A program made the position numbers and the translations under genes. A DNA stretch of 64,000 nucleotides from Mucidula mucida (Eukaryota > Basidiomycota > Agaricomycetes > Agaricales > Physalacriaceae), in assembly GCA_015501055.1 (NCBI GenBank), contig JADNYV010000077.1, positions 91,032 through 155,031 on the forward strand, read 5' to 3'. Below the pieces are notes generated by a model. The model ran no database searches. It saw only the letters and a list, made by a program, of their open reading frames with translations, and was not told where the DNA came from. Of the stretch, positions 10,570-22,985 are shown one piece after another. Numbering within the stretch: the stretch's first letter is position 1; each line of letters opens with the position of its first letter.

Positions 10570-12289
10570 ATGCAGCAAATTTCATCCCAATGCACCAACT
10601 GCGGTGCTTTCACCAGGCGGAGTCTCTACCACGAAGAGGAATACGAGAGCTCTGTGCTCCTCGAGCGGCTTCGTACCTCGAATTCCCCACCAACGGACCA
10701 GGAGATTTCGCACATCCGCCACAAGCTCCTACCCACTGTCTCCGATGATCTATCTTCCATCGATTTCCAGTTGGCATCCATTCACGAGGTCGTCAGGGCA
10801 ATGGAGGAAGAGCGAGAGAGGTTGATAAACATCCAGAAGAAGTACAGCAACCTCCTTTCCTTGCATCGCGCTCTGCCCATGGAAATCTGGTCAAACATAT
10901 TCCTATACACGATTTCAGGGTCCTCTGACCGGAAAACCCTTGTCGTATCTGGGTCCATATGGCAGCTGAGCCACGTTTGCCGGAGGTGGCGCAACATCGC
11001 TTTGTCCCTTCGTTCGTTTTGGTCAAATATTTATATTTCGTTTCCGGAAGCGGCGCAGCATGAAGGAGAAGTTCAGCGCCTACAGACAGTTATGAAGCGT
11101 TCCCGCCAGGGACTGCTGAACATAACCCTGGGTGGCGAGATAGCCAAAATGCCGTCTAATTTTGAGCGCATATTCGACATCGTCGTCGCCGAATCGTACC
11201 GGTGCAGAGAACTCAATATCGAACCTTATACGATGTGGGGTTGGGATTCACTCTTTGCGCAACTTTATGATCGGTTTCCTCTCCTAGAGTCTCTCGGCGT
11301 TCATTATGTTCAGCTGGATTTGAAGGAACAATCAGTGTTCAAAAATTGTCCTTGTCTTACAAAACTGACTCTTGGTGGTCAAATTCCTCCAGTCGTCGAA
11401 TTTCCTTGGAACCAAATCACGGCGCTAGACCTTTCTGACATGGATGTCGATGACGAGAGTGGCCGCATCGCATGCATGCGTCTGATTGAACGGTGTCCAT
11501 CTCTTGAAACCCTTTCTATGCCTCGATGCTATTTACTGGACCAAGAAGCGTACACACCGATCACCTGCTCAAACATTCGCCGGCTCAGGCCTCGTCGGTG
11601 CCTGTCATCGACGCTCTCACTCTTCCTCGTTTACGGTTGGCTTCACTTTTCCCCGAGCCTGCGACAACCCATGGTGATATCATGTACCCATTCAAACAGC
11701 TGCTCATTCGCTCCAATTGTTTGAGCGCCCTTACCGGACTTTCGCTTTTCAATGTGCCATTGCTACCTCACCTGAACATAGTCTCCTCTCTATCCTTTCC
11801 CAGACACATAGTCTCACCTCGCTCAGCCTGACCGTATTCATGCAAGGACTTAGAGATGCTAGCAACGGGGCACAAATAGCTGCCATCGTGAACTCTCTGG
11901 AGATCACCCCGGCGTCAAAAACAGTCACCTTTCTCCCCGTCCTTTCGTCTCTCGAGATTCGGGTGTCCAACCACTCTGACTTGATGAGGGTACCGTATTT
12001 TGGGCCGGTCGACAGGTTTGCTTCCACCCTCACGGCGCGCTGGAAAGGGGACGATTCGGCTGGACTGGCAAAGCTTCGGACATGCCACTTTACTGTGCAG
12101 GCACGGTATCTCACGTCCAACATATATAGGGACACTGAGCACGTCCACACCTCAGCTGTATTCAGTGAAGCGGAAAGGTCTATCTTTACTGCCCTAGTTG
12201 AGGATGGAATGGACCTCATTATACGGGTCACGTCGGAGTTGACTGCAGCTGTAGGAAACAATGGTATAGTTTTCGCAGTTTCTAGGTGA
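10570..12289 (+). pseudogene. F-box/LRR-like gene with two frameshifts (copy 2 of 3)
   Basis: The ATG at 10570 (MQQISSQCTNCGAFTRR) is chosen because copy 3 has the same start. Order: CxxCG motif, coiled coil (LERLRTSNSPPTDQEI), F-box-like helix (LPMEIWSNIFLYTIS, residues about 100-115), HVCRRWRNIALSLRSFWS, then leucine-rich repeats. The frame shifts once near 11590 and again near 11765; each time the paralogue at 21212 shows the expected continuation (TFPLLQEASL; TSLSLTV). The C-terminus (SEAERSIFTALVEDGMDL) ends at 12289. Repairing two one-base indels gives one protein of about 570 residues. It is either a recent pseudogene or an intact gene with sequencing errors. Confidence 0.8.
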
Positions 12290-13984
12290 CTTGTGGGTTT
12301 CGGAATCCAACATTCAATAAAGGTTGGGATCTCATGATCATATACGACCTTTCTCTGATTCCGCGTATTAAAGGAGTACTTGTGTGTCCTTCGTTGGGAG
12401 TTTCGGCGGTCCTGCAACTTGGACATGCACGGGGCGATTGGGACCTTGTCGCTCTATTGGTGTGATGTTTTCCCTTAAAGGATCACGTTTGTTTCATAGA
12501 TCGTTGCCTCCACCGTGAAGTGTTTGCATGTAACTCGAGATAATGAAGCATCCTTCTACGACATACGAAATGAACGGCGGCTTTAAAAGATGATTAAGGT
12601 CTGGCCTTTCTTTGGCCTACAAAGCGACAATACTTGCGTCGCCGGCTGAGGAACCACTAACAGGAAGGCGGTGGTCTGTGTGACTGGTACGCCAATTTGA
12701 CCCTTCCATTTCTACTGTCTACGTGCAAGACTTCAATTGGATACGGATAGTTTTGAGAACCCTTTTGATTCACTCCTGCGACGATACTCTCAGGATAGTG
12801 AGTGGTGCGTTCAGATAACGGATTGGAAGCTTCCCAAGGAGACCCTCAGTCTTGTTTGCTGGCAGCGACAATCCCTATTCTCACCGTCACTCGCGCGTAC
12901 TTTACTAGACCTGTCATGGGTTTATTTCATCCCCTATGAACATTCGGCGTAGTGACGGTGGCCTGCACATCCTGGTCTCGGATTATGGTGACACGAAGGA
13001 GCGGTAACTGGCAGACTCGCCCGCGTGATACCTTCGTACCATAACGTATGCATACGGGGCGGGTGAAGCCGATCTGCAGTTACATAATCTGTCCGTTGGG
13101 AACGCTGACGCTGACGCTAGCGCCACATTGGTGAGAAGGGGACAGTCCTCACATTACGGAGTGCAAAAGCGTGCTCACCATCATATAATCCGGGCGCCAT
13201 TGATGCGACTGAAACACCACAATGTCCAGAACGACCGGATCCGCGGTACTGGCATACAACAAGATCGAAATCCAAAGCTTTCAGAACGACCGTGTGTTCA
13301 GATAGTGGCGTAGGCTTGTATCTATTATTGAACAAGCTCATTCTGATGCACGGTCACAATAAATCGAAGGACAAAACAACATCGCGCGATGCCAGATAAT
13401 GCCGGAGGGCTTCACATCCTGGTCAATTAATTGCGCGTCTAGAAATCGGATGTCTGACTAGAGCTCGCGGGGAATAGCACAACAGAGATCCTGGTGTTGC
13501 TAATTCTCAGCGCATCGCATTATTGCCATGATACATACGAGAAAGAGCAGCAAATCTGGCTTCCAGACAAACACAATCGCGATTGATGTTGGGCAGGAAG
13601 ATGGTCTACCGTCTGGGGGTCTGGAGGTGTGGTGGCTCTTCACCCATTGCTAGGAGATTCATTGGATGAAGACGCTAGAGCAAAGGAGGTATGACATTCG
13701 TGCTTGTAATAAAAGCTGTCTGTTTGGGGAACCCACACTGTGCGCAGTGCAACGATGAGAATGTGAGTCGCGGTGGTATTGAGACGTAGCATCGTACAAG
13801 AAGTAACGAGCAGCATTCAGATGGAAATATGGACGATGTTCCCATTAGAGATCACTGATCTCACCTCGCCCAAACGTGGACCGCAAGTGTAGCAACGCAT
13901 TGGACGTGATATGATGATACGTAAGCGTGAGGCAGGACAAGGAAAACAGGCAAGTTCCTATTTGCTCTTCAAGCACTGCCAGCC
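12290..13984. other. Long gene-free stretch
   Basis: 1.7 kb without a supported gene. Only short frames without domain-like composition occur (for example 12737-12952). No repeat ends, tRNA or transposon motif was recognised. Likely decayed sequence. Confidence 0.4.
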
Positions 13985-14937
13985 TCAAGAAATCTTTTCA
14001 AAAACTCCCCACAAAGAGTCCTCACGCGATCTCCAATTCAAGTATGCCGGCCTCAGGCTGTCTCTGTACTTCTCATGCGACTGTAACTCTTCGCCTGCAA
14101 TGTGCGCATCTGGCGTCGGTAAAACGTACACGACGCGTGGGTCAAAGTGGTGTCTTTTCACCTGAACAGGGATACGTCCACCAGCCGTGTGCGTGCGCAA
14201 TGTTATTGCACTGACTATAAGGCTGGTGAGCGTCTGCGGGAGCACAGACACGATGGGAATAATCGCAAGATCAAAATACAAAGCGTCCAGTGGACCTTCG
14301 AAAGCGACACCGGAGAGGTGGAGATGAGCGAGTCTTGGGGCCTCCTTCAACATACGTGTCCAAATACTGTGGAAACTGGAAAGCTGGTGGAATGACTGAA
14401 AGCCGAGATGAAGGTGTGTCAAGATTGAGGATGTCATAGAGAAGAGGGAAGGAGATAAAGGGCATCCATTCCCTAGCATGATGGAGATGTGGCTTGGCCG
14501 CAAATACTTTGACAGTGGGCGAAAGATGTTGAGCTGTATAGGGCTCCAATATGAGAACCGCTCGATGCTTGTACATGCTTTCACGACAATGATGATACTC
14601 TTATCGAGTTCGGCGTCTTCTTGTGGAAACTCTTCCGAGTCGAGACCGCCGATTGTCAAAGATTTGACTGTGCGACGCAAGAAGTCGGGATCGCGAGCGA
14701 CAACACTGGCAGCAAAAGCAGAAACTTTTGTAGGTGTGTCAAGAAAGACGTTATGGTACAGAATATGATCTGTCCTACAAGTAATCAGTACGAGATTACC
14801 CTCAACTGGTCTGATTACCATTGGCGGACATCTTTTGAGACGAGAGTGAGGCTGTGGGCCGTCGAGCGATCTGACCATGCAGCCGCTTCCATAAAGAGCC
14901 GCACCACATCCAGAGGCAATTCAGGGGAATATTCCAT
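13985..14937 (-). CDS. Small F-box-like protein with leucine-rich region
   Basis: Minus strand: exon 1 14937-14819, intron 14818-14775 (44 bp, gtaatc..tgtag), exon 2 14774-13985; 302 residues. Splicing joins SKDVRQ-W-TDHILYHNVFLDT, the usual order for short agaricomycete F-box-like proteins. The N-terminus (SPELPLDVVRLFMEAAAW, residues 4-21) is the F-box-like helix. The rest has LRR-like segments (TSSILTHLHLGFQSF, APRLAHLHLSGVAF). It is the only intact member of the F-box genes here. A broken paralogue starts 153 bp away on the other strand at 15091. Likely a substrate adaptor, but the target is unknown. Confidence 0.75.
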
Positions 14938-15090
14938 CTGCGTCTACCCCCCGATGTTGAAGCAAGATGGGCGTTCAATTGCAAGGTGTACATCCGGCCC
15001 GCGTATACCGATCCTAGGTTCGGAACATTCCGAAAGTCTTTCTTTCTTTCCTTTCACCCAACTTTCACCAAAATCTTGCCAAAGCCAACC

Positions 15091-15616
15091 ATGGATCTGG
15101 CTTCAGTCAAACCATTTCCAGATCTTCCGGCCGACGTGGCGCGAACTCTCCTCGAAATGGCTGCGTAGGAGGACCCGCACACCGCCCTAAATCTCCTGCA
15201 ACGATTCTGTGCTTCTTCGCCCGTCTCAAGGTTCTTCGTATCGGTGATTACTTACGAAGGCGGCGAACTTCTTCATCGACACCGTTTAATCATACCCACA
15301 ATAGAAGGAGTCTTTGAACATTGTGCTGGGTGCATGTCATAGTCTGGAGCGCCTCGCCTGGCTTCTGACATATGATTGGATACTCCTACGAGATCATACA
15401 GCAATTTATGGCAGCTGCGTTTGTCTCTCACACCTCTCCTTGACGGATATAACACCGGTGACGGCTCCTAGTAGCCTAGATCGTACGCGTCGTAGACTTT
15501 TCCGACTCCGGACAGTGTGTTACATAGGGCACTCGCATAGTTGTCGGCATGCTGTATGCATAATGCTAGTCTGGCGGAGTGTTTCCTTTGTAGGGCATCA
15601 TCAAGGTGAGATGTAA
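15091..15616 (+). pseudogene. Relic of a small F-box-like gene
   Basis: Begins MDLASVKPFPDLPADVARTL, like the start of the gene at 14937, and meets a TAG at about 15166. Downstream, another frame (NIVLGACHSLERLAWLL, from 15314) matches the neighbour's VVKACTSIERFSYW region. The two genes are head to head, so this looks like an inverted duplicate that has decayed. Confidence 0.65.
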
Positions 15617-15941
15617 GAAGTACTGTATATATAAGATTTGTTTGTATATCTACTCCCAAGGCTTATTAGCTCAGGCAAATGCACCAGAGTTTCCCGCTTT
15701 CTACGGCGGGCTGTTGCTTCAAACTGGACCATGCGCTTTCCCAGTGTCACAACCTGTGCGCCACATTGAAATCAACGTTAGCGGAACAAGTTGCGGGAAG
15801 ACAAACCTTGATTTAAAGTGTAGACAGGAAATGGTACACAGCACCGGTGACCGCTCTGCATCTCCAGAGGATAAGTACTTACTTCAGTTGAGTCGAGTGC
15901 TCACGAGCCTGTGTAGTATCTACCCCTGAGGTCGGTAATCG

Positions 15942-16024
15942 TGCCCCATGGCTGAGTTGGTTACAGCGTCCGACTGTTAAGTTAACACATCGGAAGGTCG
16001 TGAGTTCGAGCCTCACTGGGGCAG
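15942..16024 (+). tRNA. tRNA-Asn(GTT), intron-containing, copy 1
   Basis: Acceptor TGCCCCA pairs with TGGGGCA; D arm GGCTGAGTTGG; T arm GTGAG-TTCGAGC-CTCAC. The anticodon stem TCCGA/TCGGA encloses CTGTTA, with a short intron after position 37 that contains AAC, complementary to the anticodon. G73 as in fungal tRNA-Asn. Confidence 0.95.
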
Positions 16025-17840
16025 TGGCGATTCTTCGGCGCTTTTTGGCGCCACAATCATCCCCAGCCCCGCAAGCGGCAAATCCTCACTTTTTGTCACA
16101 AACTAGGGTGGCGCAGCAGAATTCCTGGGGGTGTTACTAATGGACCAGTTATCACTGTCGCTGGAGTAATGTCGGACAAAGCTACCGCGTCTCCCGATCA
16201 ACATCTTCCAATGAATCTAGCAACGATTGCCACCCATCGCCCATTCTAGTTCGAAAACTCCAAGGGTTCCAGAACTGTTACGCCCAAAGTCACTGTAAGT
16301 TAGATGCGCACAACAACAACATTACAGAAAGGGGAAATACTCGCCATCACATCCCTCGACATTGTTACATCTTCCTGTTTCCTTGCTCACCTTCACGTCG
16401 CGAGAGCTCAGAGTCGACGTGAGATCAAAAAGTTATACCAATTGACCCACTGCACGCCAAGATCACCGATCCGTCCGGCAAATTTAAGCCAAGCTCTGGG
16501 TGGTGAAGGATGATACGAAGCGCAAGTGACGGGAAATACTGGGTGAAGATGTATCGAGCGCAAACCTAACTTGCGCGCACGAGGAGACTTAAGATCAAGA
16601 GCGTGCCAGTTATAATGAAGGACAGCGGCGACCGTTGCATCTTTCAAAAGGATGAGATGATGACAACTTTCCATGCAGGATAGACGAGAAAAAGGGTACT
16701 GTCGTCGTTGACAAGGATCAACTGCCACTGAGGCCTGAATTTGTTTAGTGTTAACGAACGACAAAACAGTCTGCAACTAGGTATAGAAAGCTACGGTGAC
16801 TCGAATAGTCCGGCACCTAATGCACAAGGAAAGAAGGCATTTAGAAACCTGAGAGCAAATATAAGGAGCTCATACCATTAGCCTGTTTTATTTCTCCATC
16901 GCGATATCGCCCTTGATGGTTGAGGATAACGTACGCGCGTCGTAAAGCAGGCTCGTCCTATTTGATTGACAGCTGGACTCGCGACTTTGTGGCGGACTTT
17001 CTGCGGACGAGTAAGTAAAAAGAATCCATGCGAGCGGGTCCGCAAAAACAATTAGTATATCAGCACTTGTCCGCCAGTTTGCATCCCATATTGGTTATTG
17101 GGTTGTGTGAGATGTGTCGAGACAGGAATTACTTCGTGTATCTCTCCGACCAAGACCAAAGCATGCCTTCGTAGATTACACATGCTGATATACACTGACA
17201 GGGCCAGTTCTCCTTCGTCGCGGCTTCAGATTTAAAACGAAACTGGCGGACGGAACATGTACCTGGCATACCAGCAAAGCTCCGAGGCATGTGGAGCGTG
17301 AAACATGTCAATGGTTCTCGCCGTCGACGAAGTGAAGGCCGACGAGAGTTGGAACGATGTAGAATCCGCCTGAGAATTCTCTGTGCATGGAAGCAAATCG
17401 TTGAGCGAACAAGAGGCCCGGGGTCAAGGACATGTATTCCCGAAGCGACACGCCCGTAGTCGTGACCGGTAATCACAAGAAACGCTGTAGCACGAGCGCG
17501 TATTGCAGACCCAAGAAGTGAAACAGGACTATAGGCAGTGGCTATCTCCACGGGCCATCCTCAGAGTACTCGCCGGTGCCATCGATGTATACTATTGGCG
17601 TCACAGCAGCGTAGCAGAGCGCAGTTAAGAGGACGATCAGGGAATAGCACGAGTTGTAACGTGAGTGTTGGTATGCACGTGTTTGGTTGGGGCTTCGATC
17701 GTGTTTGGTTTCTGTGTTTGGTTTCTGTGCGCCTTTGTTCTTTGTTCTTGGGCTATCACTATCACTATCGCGTTTTCTTGGATTCTCATCAGAACATCTA
17801 CTAGCCTTCTCAACAATAATCACTAGACTCTGACGAAAAC
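16025..17840. other. Gene-free stretch before the 17841 gene
   Basis: 1.8 kb with no supported gene; frames at 16408-16776 and 17129-17551 (minus) lack recognisable domains. The last ~150 bp should be the promoter and leader of the gene at 17841. Confidence 0.4.
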
Positions 17841-19357
17841 ATGCGGGCTACGCGAAGCAAAACGCGTAAGAGTAAGGCCGCCAATACATCCAAACCACGC
17901 GTGTCGTTCGCTTGCGAAACACCCACTGCTGCTGCTCGCACCTCAACTACCACGCCGGAGAAAACACTCACACCCGCCTCGTATCTGAATGTACTCTACA
18001 AGCGCCGCGACGCGCTGCAGGAGTGTACATTGGGTGACGGCGACGACTCGGTCACTTCGAACAAAGCCAAAGGGAAAGGACGAGCGGACGGCTTGAGCAG
18101 CGGAGACCGTGTATCTCAGCTACGCTCGCGTGTGCGGGGTGCGTTACAAGATGCCGACCCGTGGATCGAGCTGGGACGCGTCTTGAAGTTGCAGAGCACC
18201 CTCGGCGGGACGAAGTGGGTTTATTCTCCTTGTACGCGTATAATGCCTCACTTCTATCTGACAGATACATCGGGACTTCGCTCACCCCCGCTGAGCCCAT
18301 CCCGCTCCCTGAGCCCTATACCGACGTGTTTCCCGAGACAGAAGAAGAGTGGGATGACCTCCGACAAAAGACTGCGGTGGTGGAAAAGGTGCGAGGGTGG
18401 GTGAAGAGTGTGGAGAACAGTGTCGTCGAAGAAGAGCCCGCGAGGAAGCGTAAGAGGCAGAGCGCCAGCGCGAGTCCAGCCAGGAAGAAGCGCAAGGAGG
18501 AGAAGGGGGCGGCGGTGTGCGGATACGACCCCAAGGATCCGTCCCCGCTGGGGTTTGTCGTGGCGAAGAAAGTCCCTGTTCAAGCGAAGCGCGGGGCGCC
18601 GAAAGTCCTCGTCCCGGATTCTTCGCCTGCTAGGCCTCCGTCGAGTTCTTCTCCCCCTCCTCCACATAAAGACGCGTCTTCTCCTGAGGACGCGGAGATG
18701 GAATCTCCCCCACCGCCCCGCGCCTCGATATCATCTGTGCCCGAAGACGCGTTCTTCCCGCCATCGTTCCCTTCGGATCTCGTGACGTCGACGCCGAAGC
18801 CAGTGGAGGTTGGCAACGAGTCGTCTAATGAGGACGCGCCTCCAGTCAAGACGGCAGATCTGCGGAGTAAACCGCTATCTACGGTAAAAGCAACGCCCTC
18901 GTCATCGAAGCCCCCAGTGCCGACTTTTGCGTCAAAGCCGCTCTCATCTGCCAACCTCGCCCGTCACCGCGACTCGAAGCTGTACCTTGACATCGACCTC
19001 GCTTCGCCCACAAAGTCGCTCTCGTCTATCGCTGGAGACGACGATGACTATGAGGACGATGAGGTTCTGCTTGGCGCAGCGGGACTCGCTGATGAGGAGG
19101 CAGAGCACGGGATGCAGTTTGACTGGCAAAGTGAGGCGGATGATCTAGAGGGCTTTTTGGAGAGGGATGTCAGTATGTATGGGGATCAAGATGAAGAGGA
19201 ATCTCCTTCCCACCGGGTAGAGTATCACCGGGAGGCGGAAGAACGTGACGGTCAAGAACAAGACGAGGATACGATGTTTGGAAAGTGGTTTAATCTCCCC
19301 AGGAAGAGTGCCAGTACCAGTGCGAGTGGCGCCGGGGGATGGTTCGGGAGGCGATGA
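17841..19357 (+). CDS. Unknown nuclear-looking protein, paralogue of the gene at 26537
   Basis: Exons 17841-18214 and 18265-19357; 50-bp intron (gtgggt..gacag); 488 residues. The splice choice is supported by the paralogue at 26537, which has the same phase and product there (LQSTLGGTKYIGTSLTP against LRSTLCGRRYVGTSLTP). The start is basic (MRATRSKTRKSKAA). Shared blocks with the paralogue: SYLNVLYKRRDALQ, EEEWDDLR, YDPKDPSPLGFV, PEDAFFPPSFPSDLVTSTP, DLEGFLERDV and FGKWFNLPRKSAS, ending WFGRR. Long Ser/Pro-rich and acidic parts are probably disordered; two KKRK-type clusters could be nuclear signals. I do not recognise a domain. A tRNA-Gly lies convergently 306 bp downstream, as at the paralogue. 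Confidence 0.82.
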
Positions 19358-19662
19358 CAGATCTTTTCGGGGGGTGATGATATATCTTGACGTTGTTGGT
19401 CTGCTGTAATTTCTTGTTAAATCTTGTCCATTCTACATATCCATTACATTTTCTGTTGTACTTGAGCTCTCATAAATGTATCTTGGCAGACTTTAATGCA
19501 TTCTCTTAGCATGATAGTCGAGCTGAAAACAACAATGGCTCAAGGGCAGAGCCGTGCTTTCTGGAAACTTGAGTATTCGGTATGCAAACATTGACAGAGA
19601 CTTTCGGTGATTCGGTGTGGCGTACGTCCAGAAGAAAAAAGGAGCTTAAGTATCCTCTTTAG

Positions 19663-19755
19663 TGCATTAAGGGGGAATCGAACCCCCGGCGGGTCGAACC
19701 AGGAAAGCCTTGGCCAACATGGCAACGACCCAGGTTACCACTACCCCATTAATGC
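19663..19755 (-). tRNA. tRNA-Gly(GCC), intron-containing, copy 1
   Basis: Acceptor GCATTAA/TTAATGC, A73, T arm GGGGG-TTCGATT-CCCCC, anticodon stem GGTCG/CGACC with loop TTGCCA then an intron of about 22 nt that contains GGCC. The mature sequence is identical to copies 2 and 3; the intron is not. Confidence 0.95.
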
Positions 19756-19914
19756 GTATCCGCTGTCGTTCGTGTACCTCCGACTCGACTGTAATGGCTG
19801 TTTGAAGAGATGGAAGTCTCACTGGGCATTGTTATTTGCCCCGATTCGCCTCCCTGTAGGGGAATGTGGCGTGTACTGCCCGAGTTGTCCATGTATCCCC
19901 CCCATCTTGAGGCA

Positions 19915-20312
19915 TTCCATCCACAGAGAGCCGTCCGTGATTGAATCAATTCAGTGCACCGTGGAGTCTTCATCCAGTTCATCCTTCCATCCCGTGTTCT
20001 CTCAACTACAAACGCGTCCTGATCAAGTCGCGTCGCGATCTGATCGATGATCGGATTCCGGTCCAGTTCGTGACTGAGACATTTCGGATGTCCGAACTGG
20101 ATCGTTACCTACTATGAACGGAATTTTCTTGCGGCTTCATATGTAGGCTGACTGGTTCTCTCTCCTCACAGTCAGGCTCAAAAATACCTCACAGCCTGAA
20201 AACCTTCCCTTTCATGCCCCATGGCTGAGTTGGTTACAGCGTCCGACTGTTATTCAACTGGTCTTCTAGCTGTAAAATCGGAAGGTCGTGAGTTCGAGCC
20301 TCACTGGGGCAG
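19915..20312 (+). repeat. Tandem duplication unit A, carrying tRNA-Asn copy 2
   Basis: About 400 bp resembling 20545-20823 in the same order: GGCACCGTGG-type segment, GATCGGATTCC, ACTGAGACATTTCG, TTCTCTCTCCTCAC, then the tRNA-Asn. Confidence 0.65.
20215..20312 (+). tRNA. tRNA-Asn(GTT), intron-containing, copy 2
   Basis: Mature parts identical to copy 1. The intron after CTGTTA is longer (about 24 nt, starting TTCAACTGG) and again contains AAC, complementary to the anticodon. It lies in the first unit of a tandem duplication. Confidence 0.95.
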
Positions 20313-20544
20313 TTGCTGTAGTTTAATTTTAACTTTTTTGTTTCCAGGAGCTGCGCCACACTTGCCTTACAACTTTGTTTTCATTATGATAGACTACATT
20401 TAAGTACCACTTTCTGGTAAAGAATATAATGTACGGAACTCGTTTTTTAGTCCTAACATAAAGTCATTGGAGGCGTCCGGCGTGAGCCAGACACTAAGTA
20501 GTAATCTGGGAGACACTTCGTGCATCTATCCTCCACATTGACGA

Positions 20545-20823
20545 GGACAATGACGTTCTGTCCACAGATAGCCTTGAACCAACTCAGGGCACCGTGGCGC
20601 CTTCTTCCTCCTATCCCGAGCTCTAGTTCTCTCTCACATACAAACACGTCGGCGCGTCGCGATCGGATCAATGATCGGATTCCTAGACTGAGACATTTCG
20701 AACTGCATCCTTGCTGTTCTCTCTCCTCACGGCGCCAGGCTCAAGAATACCTTGCAGCCTGTAAAGCTTGCCTTCCATGCCCCATGGCTGAGTTGTTTAC
20801 AGCATCCGACACGCACCGGGGCG
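20545..20823 (+). repeat. Tandem duplication unit B, decayed
   Basis: Diverged second copy of 19915-20312. Its tRNA-Asn is reduced to a relic. Confidence 0.6.
20778..20823 (+). pseudogene. tRNA-Asn relic
   Basis: Keeps the 5' half (TGCCCCATGGCTGAGTTG, then TACAGCATCCGAC) and a remnant of the 3' acceptor (ACCGGGGC), but the anticodon loop and T arm are gone. Confidence 0.75.
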
Positions 20824-21211
20824 GGATTGGCACCCGTGCAAGGCATCAAAGCTTTTTTTCACACTCGGAGCGCACGCAAGATTTACGAGTTCACCATCCC
20901 AACTAAGACTGCTGCTAAAGGTTGTTCAGTATTGTAGAGAACGCTACGCGTGATCTGAAGGTGAGTATTAATGGCGTGGGCGAATTGATCGCATTTTGCG
21001 CGACCTTCGATCACAGGTTCCTTCCAAACCACCATCTTTAGCGGCACCATTGGGCTTTCTGACGTGCTACCAGAGTTATCTCTCAGCACAGGAAGACTGT
21101 CATCACGTAGGGCATATATGTGCGTGTTTTTGTCCCACGAAAGGAACATGTCCTTACCATTGCTTTTGCATAGTGGGCAATTTCCTCTGTTGGGGTCGGT
21201 CTGCGTTCGAG

Positions 21212-22985
21212 ATGCAGCAAAGTTCGTCCCAATGCACCGACTGCGGTGCTTTCCCCAGACGAAGTCTCCACCACGAAGAGGTATACCAGAGCTCTGCGCT
21301 CTTTGAGCGGCTTCGTACCTCGAATTTCCCAGCAAATGAGAAGGAGATCATGCACATCCGTCACACCATCTTACCCACTGTCTCCAACGACATATTGTCC
21401 ATTGATTTCAAGATCACATCTCTTCAAGAGGTTATCAGGTTGATGGAGGACGAGCGAGAGTGGTTGATAAACGTCCAAAAGAAGTACAGCAATCTCATTT
21501 CCTTGCGTCGCACACTCCCCTCGGAAATCTGGTCGGCAATATTTGTATACACTCACGTCATCCGATACAACGCCTTATACGCATCTAATTTCGTATGGCA
21601 GTTCAGTCGTGTCTGCCTGAACTGGCGCAATATCGCTTTGTCCCTTCAGTTGTTTTGGTCAACTATGTGTATTCGGTTTCCGGAGAAGCGCGAAGCAGAT
21701 GCCCAGCGCTTGGAGACGGTCTTACAGCGTTCCCGTCAGGGACTCCTAGACGTATCTCTGAGCGACGGCTCGGACAGAGCTGATGAATAGCCGTACATGT
21801 TTGATTCCTCGATTTCAAAACACATACTTGACATGATTGTTGCCGAATCGTATTGGTGGCGGCAGGCCCGGTTATCATTTTCGCACGCAAACTGGATTCC
21901 TCTCTATGGGTCACTTCTTAATCGGCTTCCTCGTCTCGAGTCGGTGAACCTTTTTTTTTGATCCGCCCAAGCTAGAGGAACAATGGCCGGTGTCTGTCTT
22001 TAGTAACTGTCCTTGTCTTACGACAGTGACTCTTAGTGGCAGTATGCCGGGCATTGAATTTCCATGGGAACAAATCACTGTGCTAGACCTTTCTTATATG
22101 GACATCCGTGACGAGGAGAGGTGCAGAGTATGTGTACGCTTTATTGTACGGTGCCTATATCTTGAGATTCTTATCACGCCTCTCTGGGATTGGAAAGACG
22201 ACGACGAGGCCAAACCAACCACGTGCTCAAATGTGCTCGAGCTCCATGCCATGAGGGTGCCCAATGCTCTCACATTTCCTCTTCTACAGGAGGCTTCCCT
22301 TCGTGATAACAGTGACAACTACGGTTCCCTTCATTCATTCAAACACCTCCTCGTTCGTTCTAATTGTATGAACACTCTCACTAGCCTCTCGCTTGATAGC
22401 GTGCAACTTGCTGCATCGCCGGACAGTACCCTTCATTCTATCCTTTTGCAGACACATGACCTCACTTACCTCAAGCTAATTGTAGATATACAGCATTACA
22501 GTGCTCAGACAGTGGGTCATGTTGACATCCAGATAGGCAGACTTGTGAAATCCCTCGAGGTCATACCAACGAAAGCGGTCACCTTCCTCCCCCTCCTTTC
22601 GTCTCTAGACATTCGGATAGACAACCACCGTAACTCATGTTGGCTACCGTATGTTGGGCCGATTGGCGAGTTTGCTTCTGCGGTGAAGGCGCGTTGGAAG
22701 GGGGATGATACGATTGGACCGGCAAGGCTTTGGACATGTCACTTCATTGTGCACGCACATTGTTTCGATGATTTTATTTTCCGGGAAGCTGGGGGCGGTG
22801 TTGTCTACCGTGTCTTTGATGCCGCGGAAAGGGTAATCTTCAATGCGCTAGTTGATGATGGGATGGACCTCGCCATACAGGTCTTGTCGGAGGCGATTCA
22901 AGTTTGTGGCCCCTATCCAGGAAGCAATTATGCAGTTTTTGCTACTAACGGGTGCGTTCCACCTTTCAGGGTAGAGATATCATGA
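21212..22985 (+). pseudogene. F-box/LRR-like gene, broken (copy 3 of 3)
   Basis: ATG at 21212 (MQQSSSQCTDCGAFPRR). Order as in copy 2: CxxCG motif, coiled coil, F-box-like helix (LPSEIWSAIFVYTH), VCLNWRNIALSLQLFWS, then leucine-rich repeats. A TAG at 21788-21790 interrupts the frame, which continues beyond it (PYMFDSSISKHILDMI). A frameshift near a run of Ts at 21949-21960 leads into a 331-codon frame, 21990-22985, with LRR-like strands (FSNCPCLTTVTLSGS, FPWEQITVLDLSYMD) and the family C-terminus. The two lesions make it a probable pseudogene, though the T run is a typical place for a sequencing error. Confidence 0.8.

Noticed and set aside
17129..17551. 140-codon minus-strand frame
   Set aside because: Arg/Leu-mixed composition with no motif and no paralogue; probably chance.
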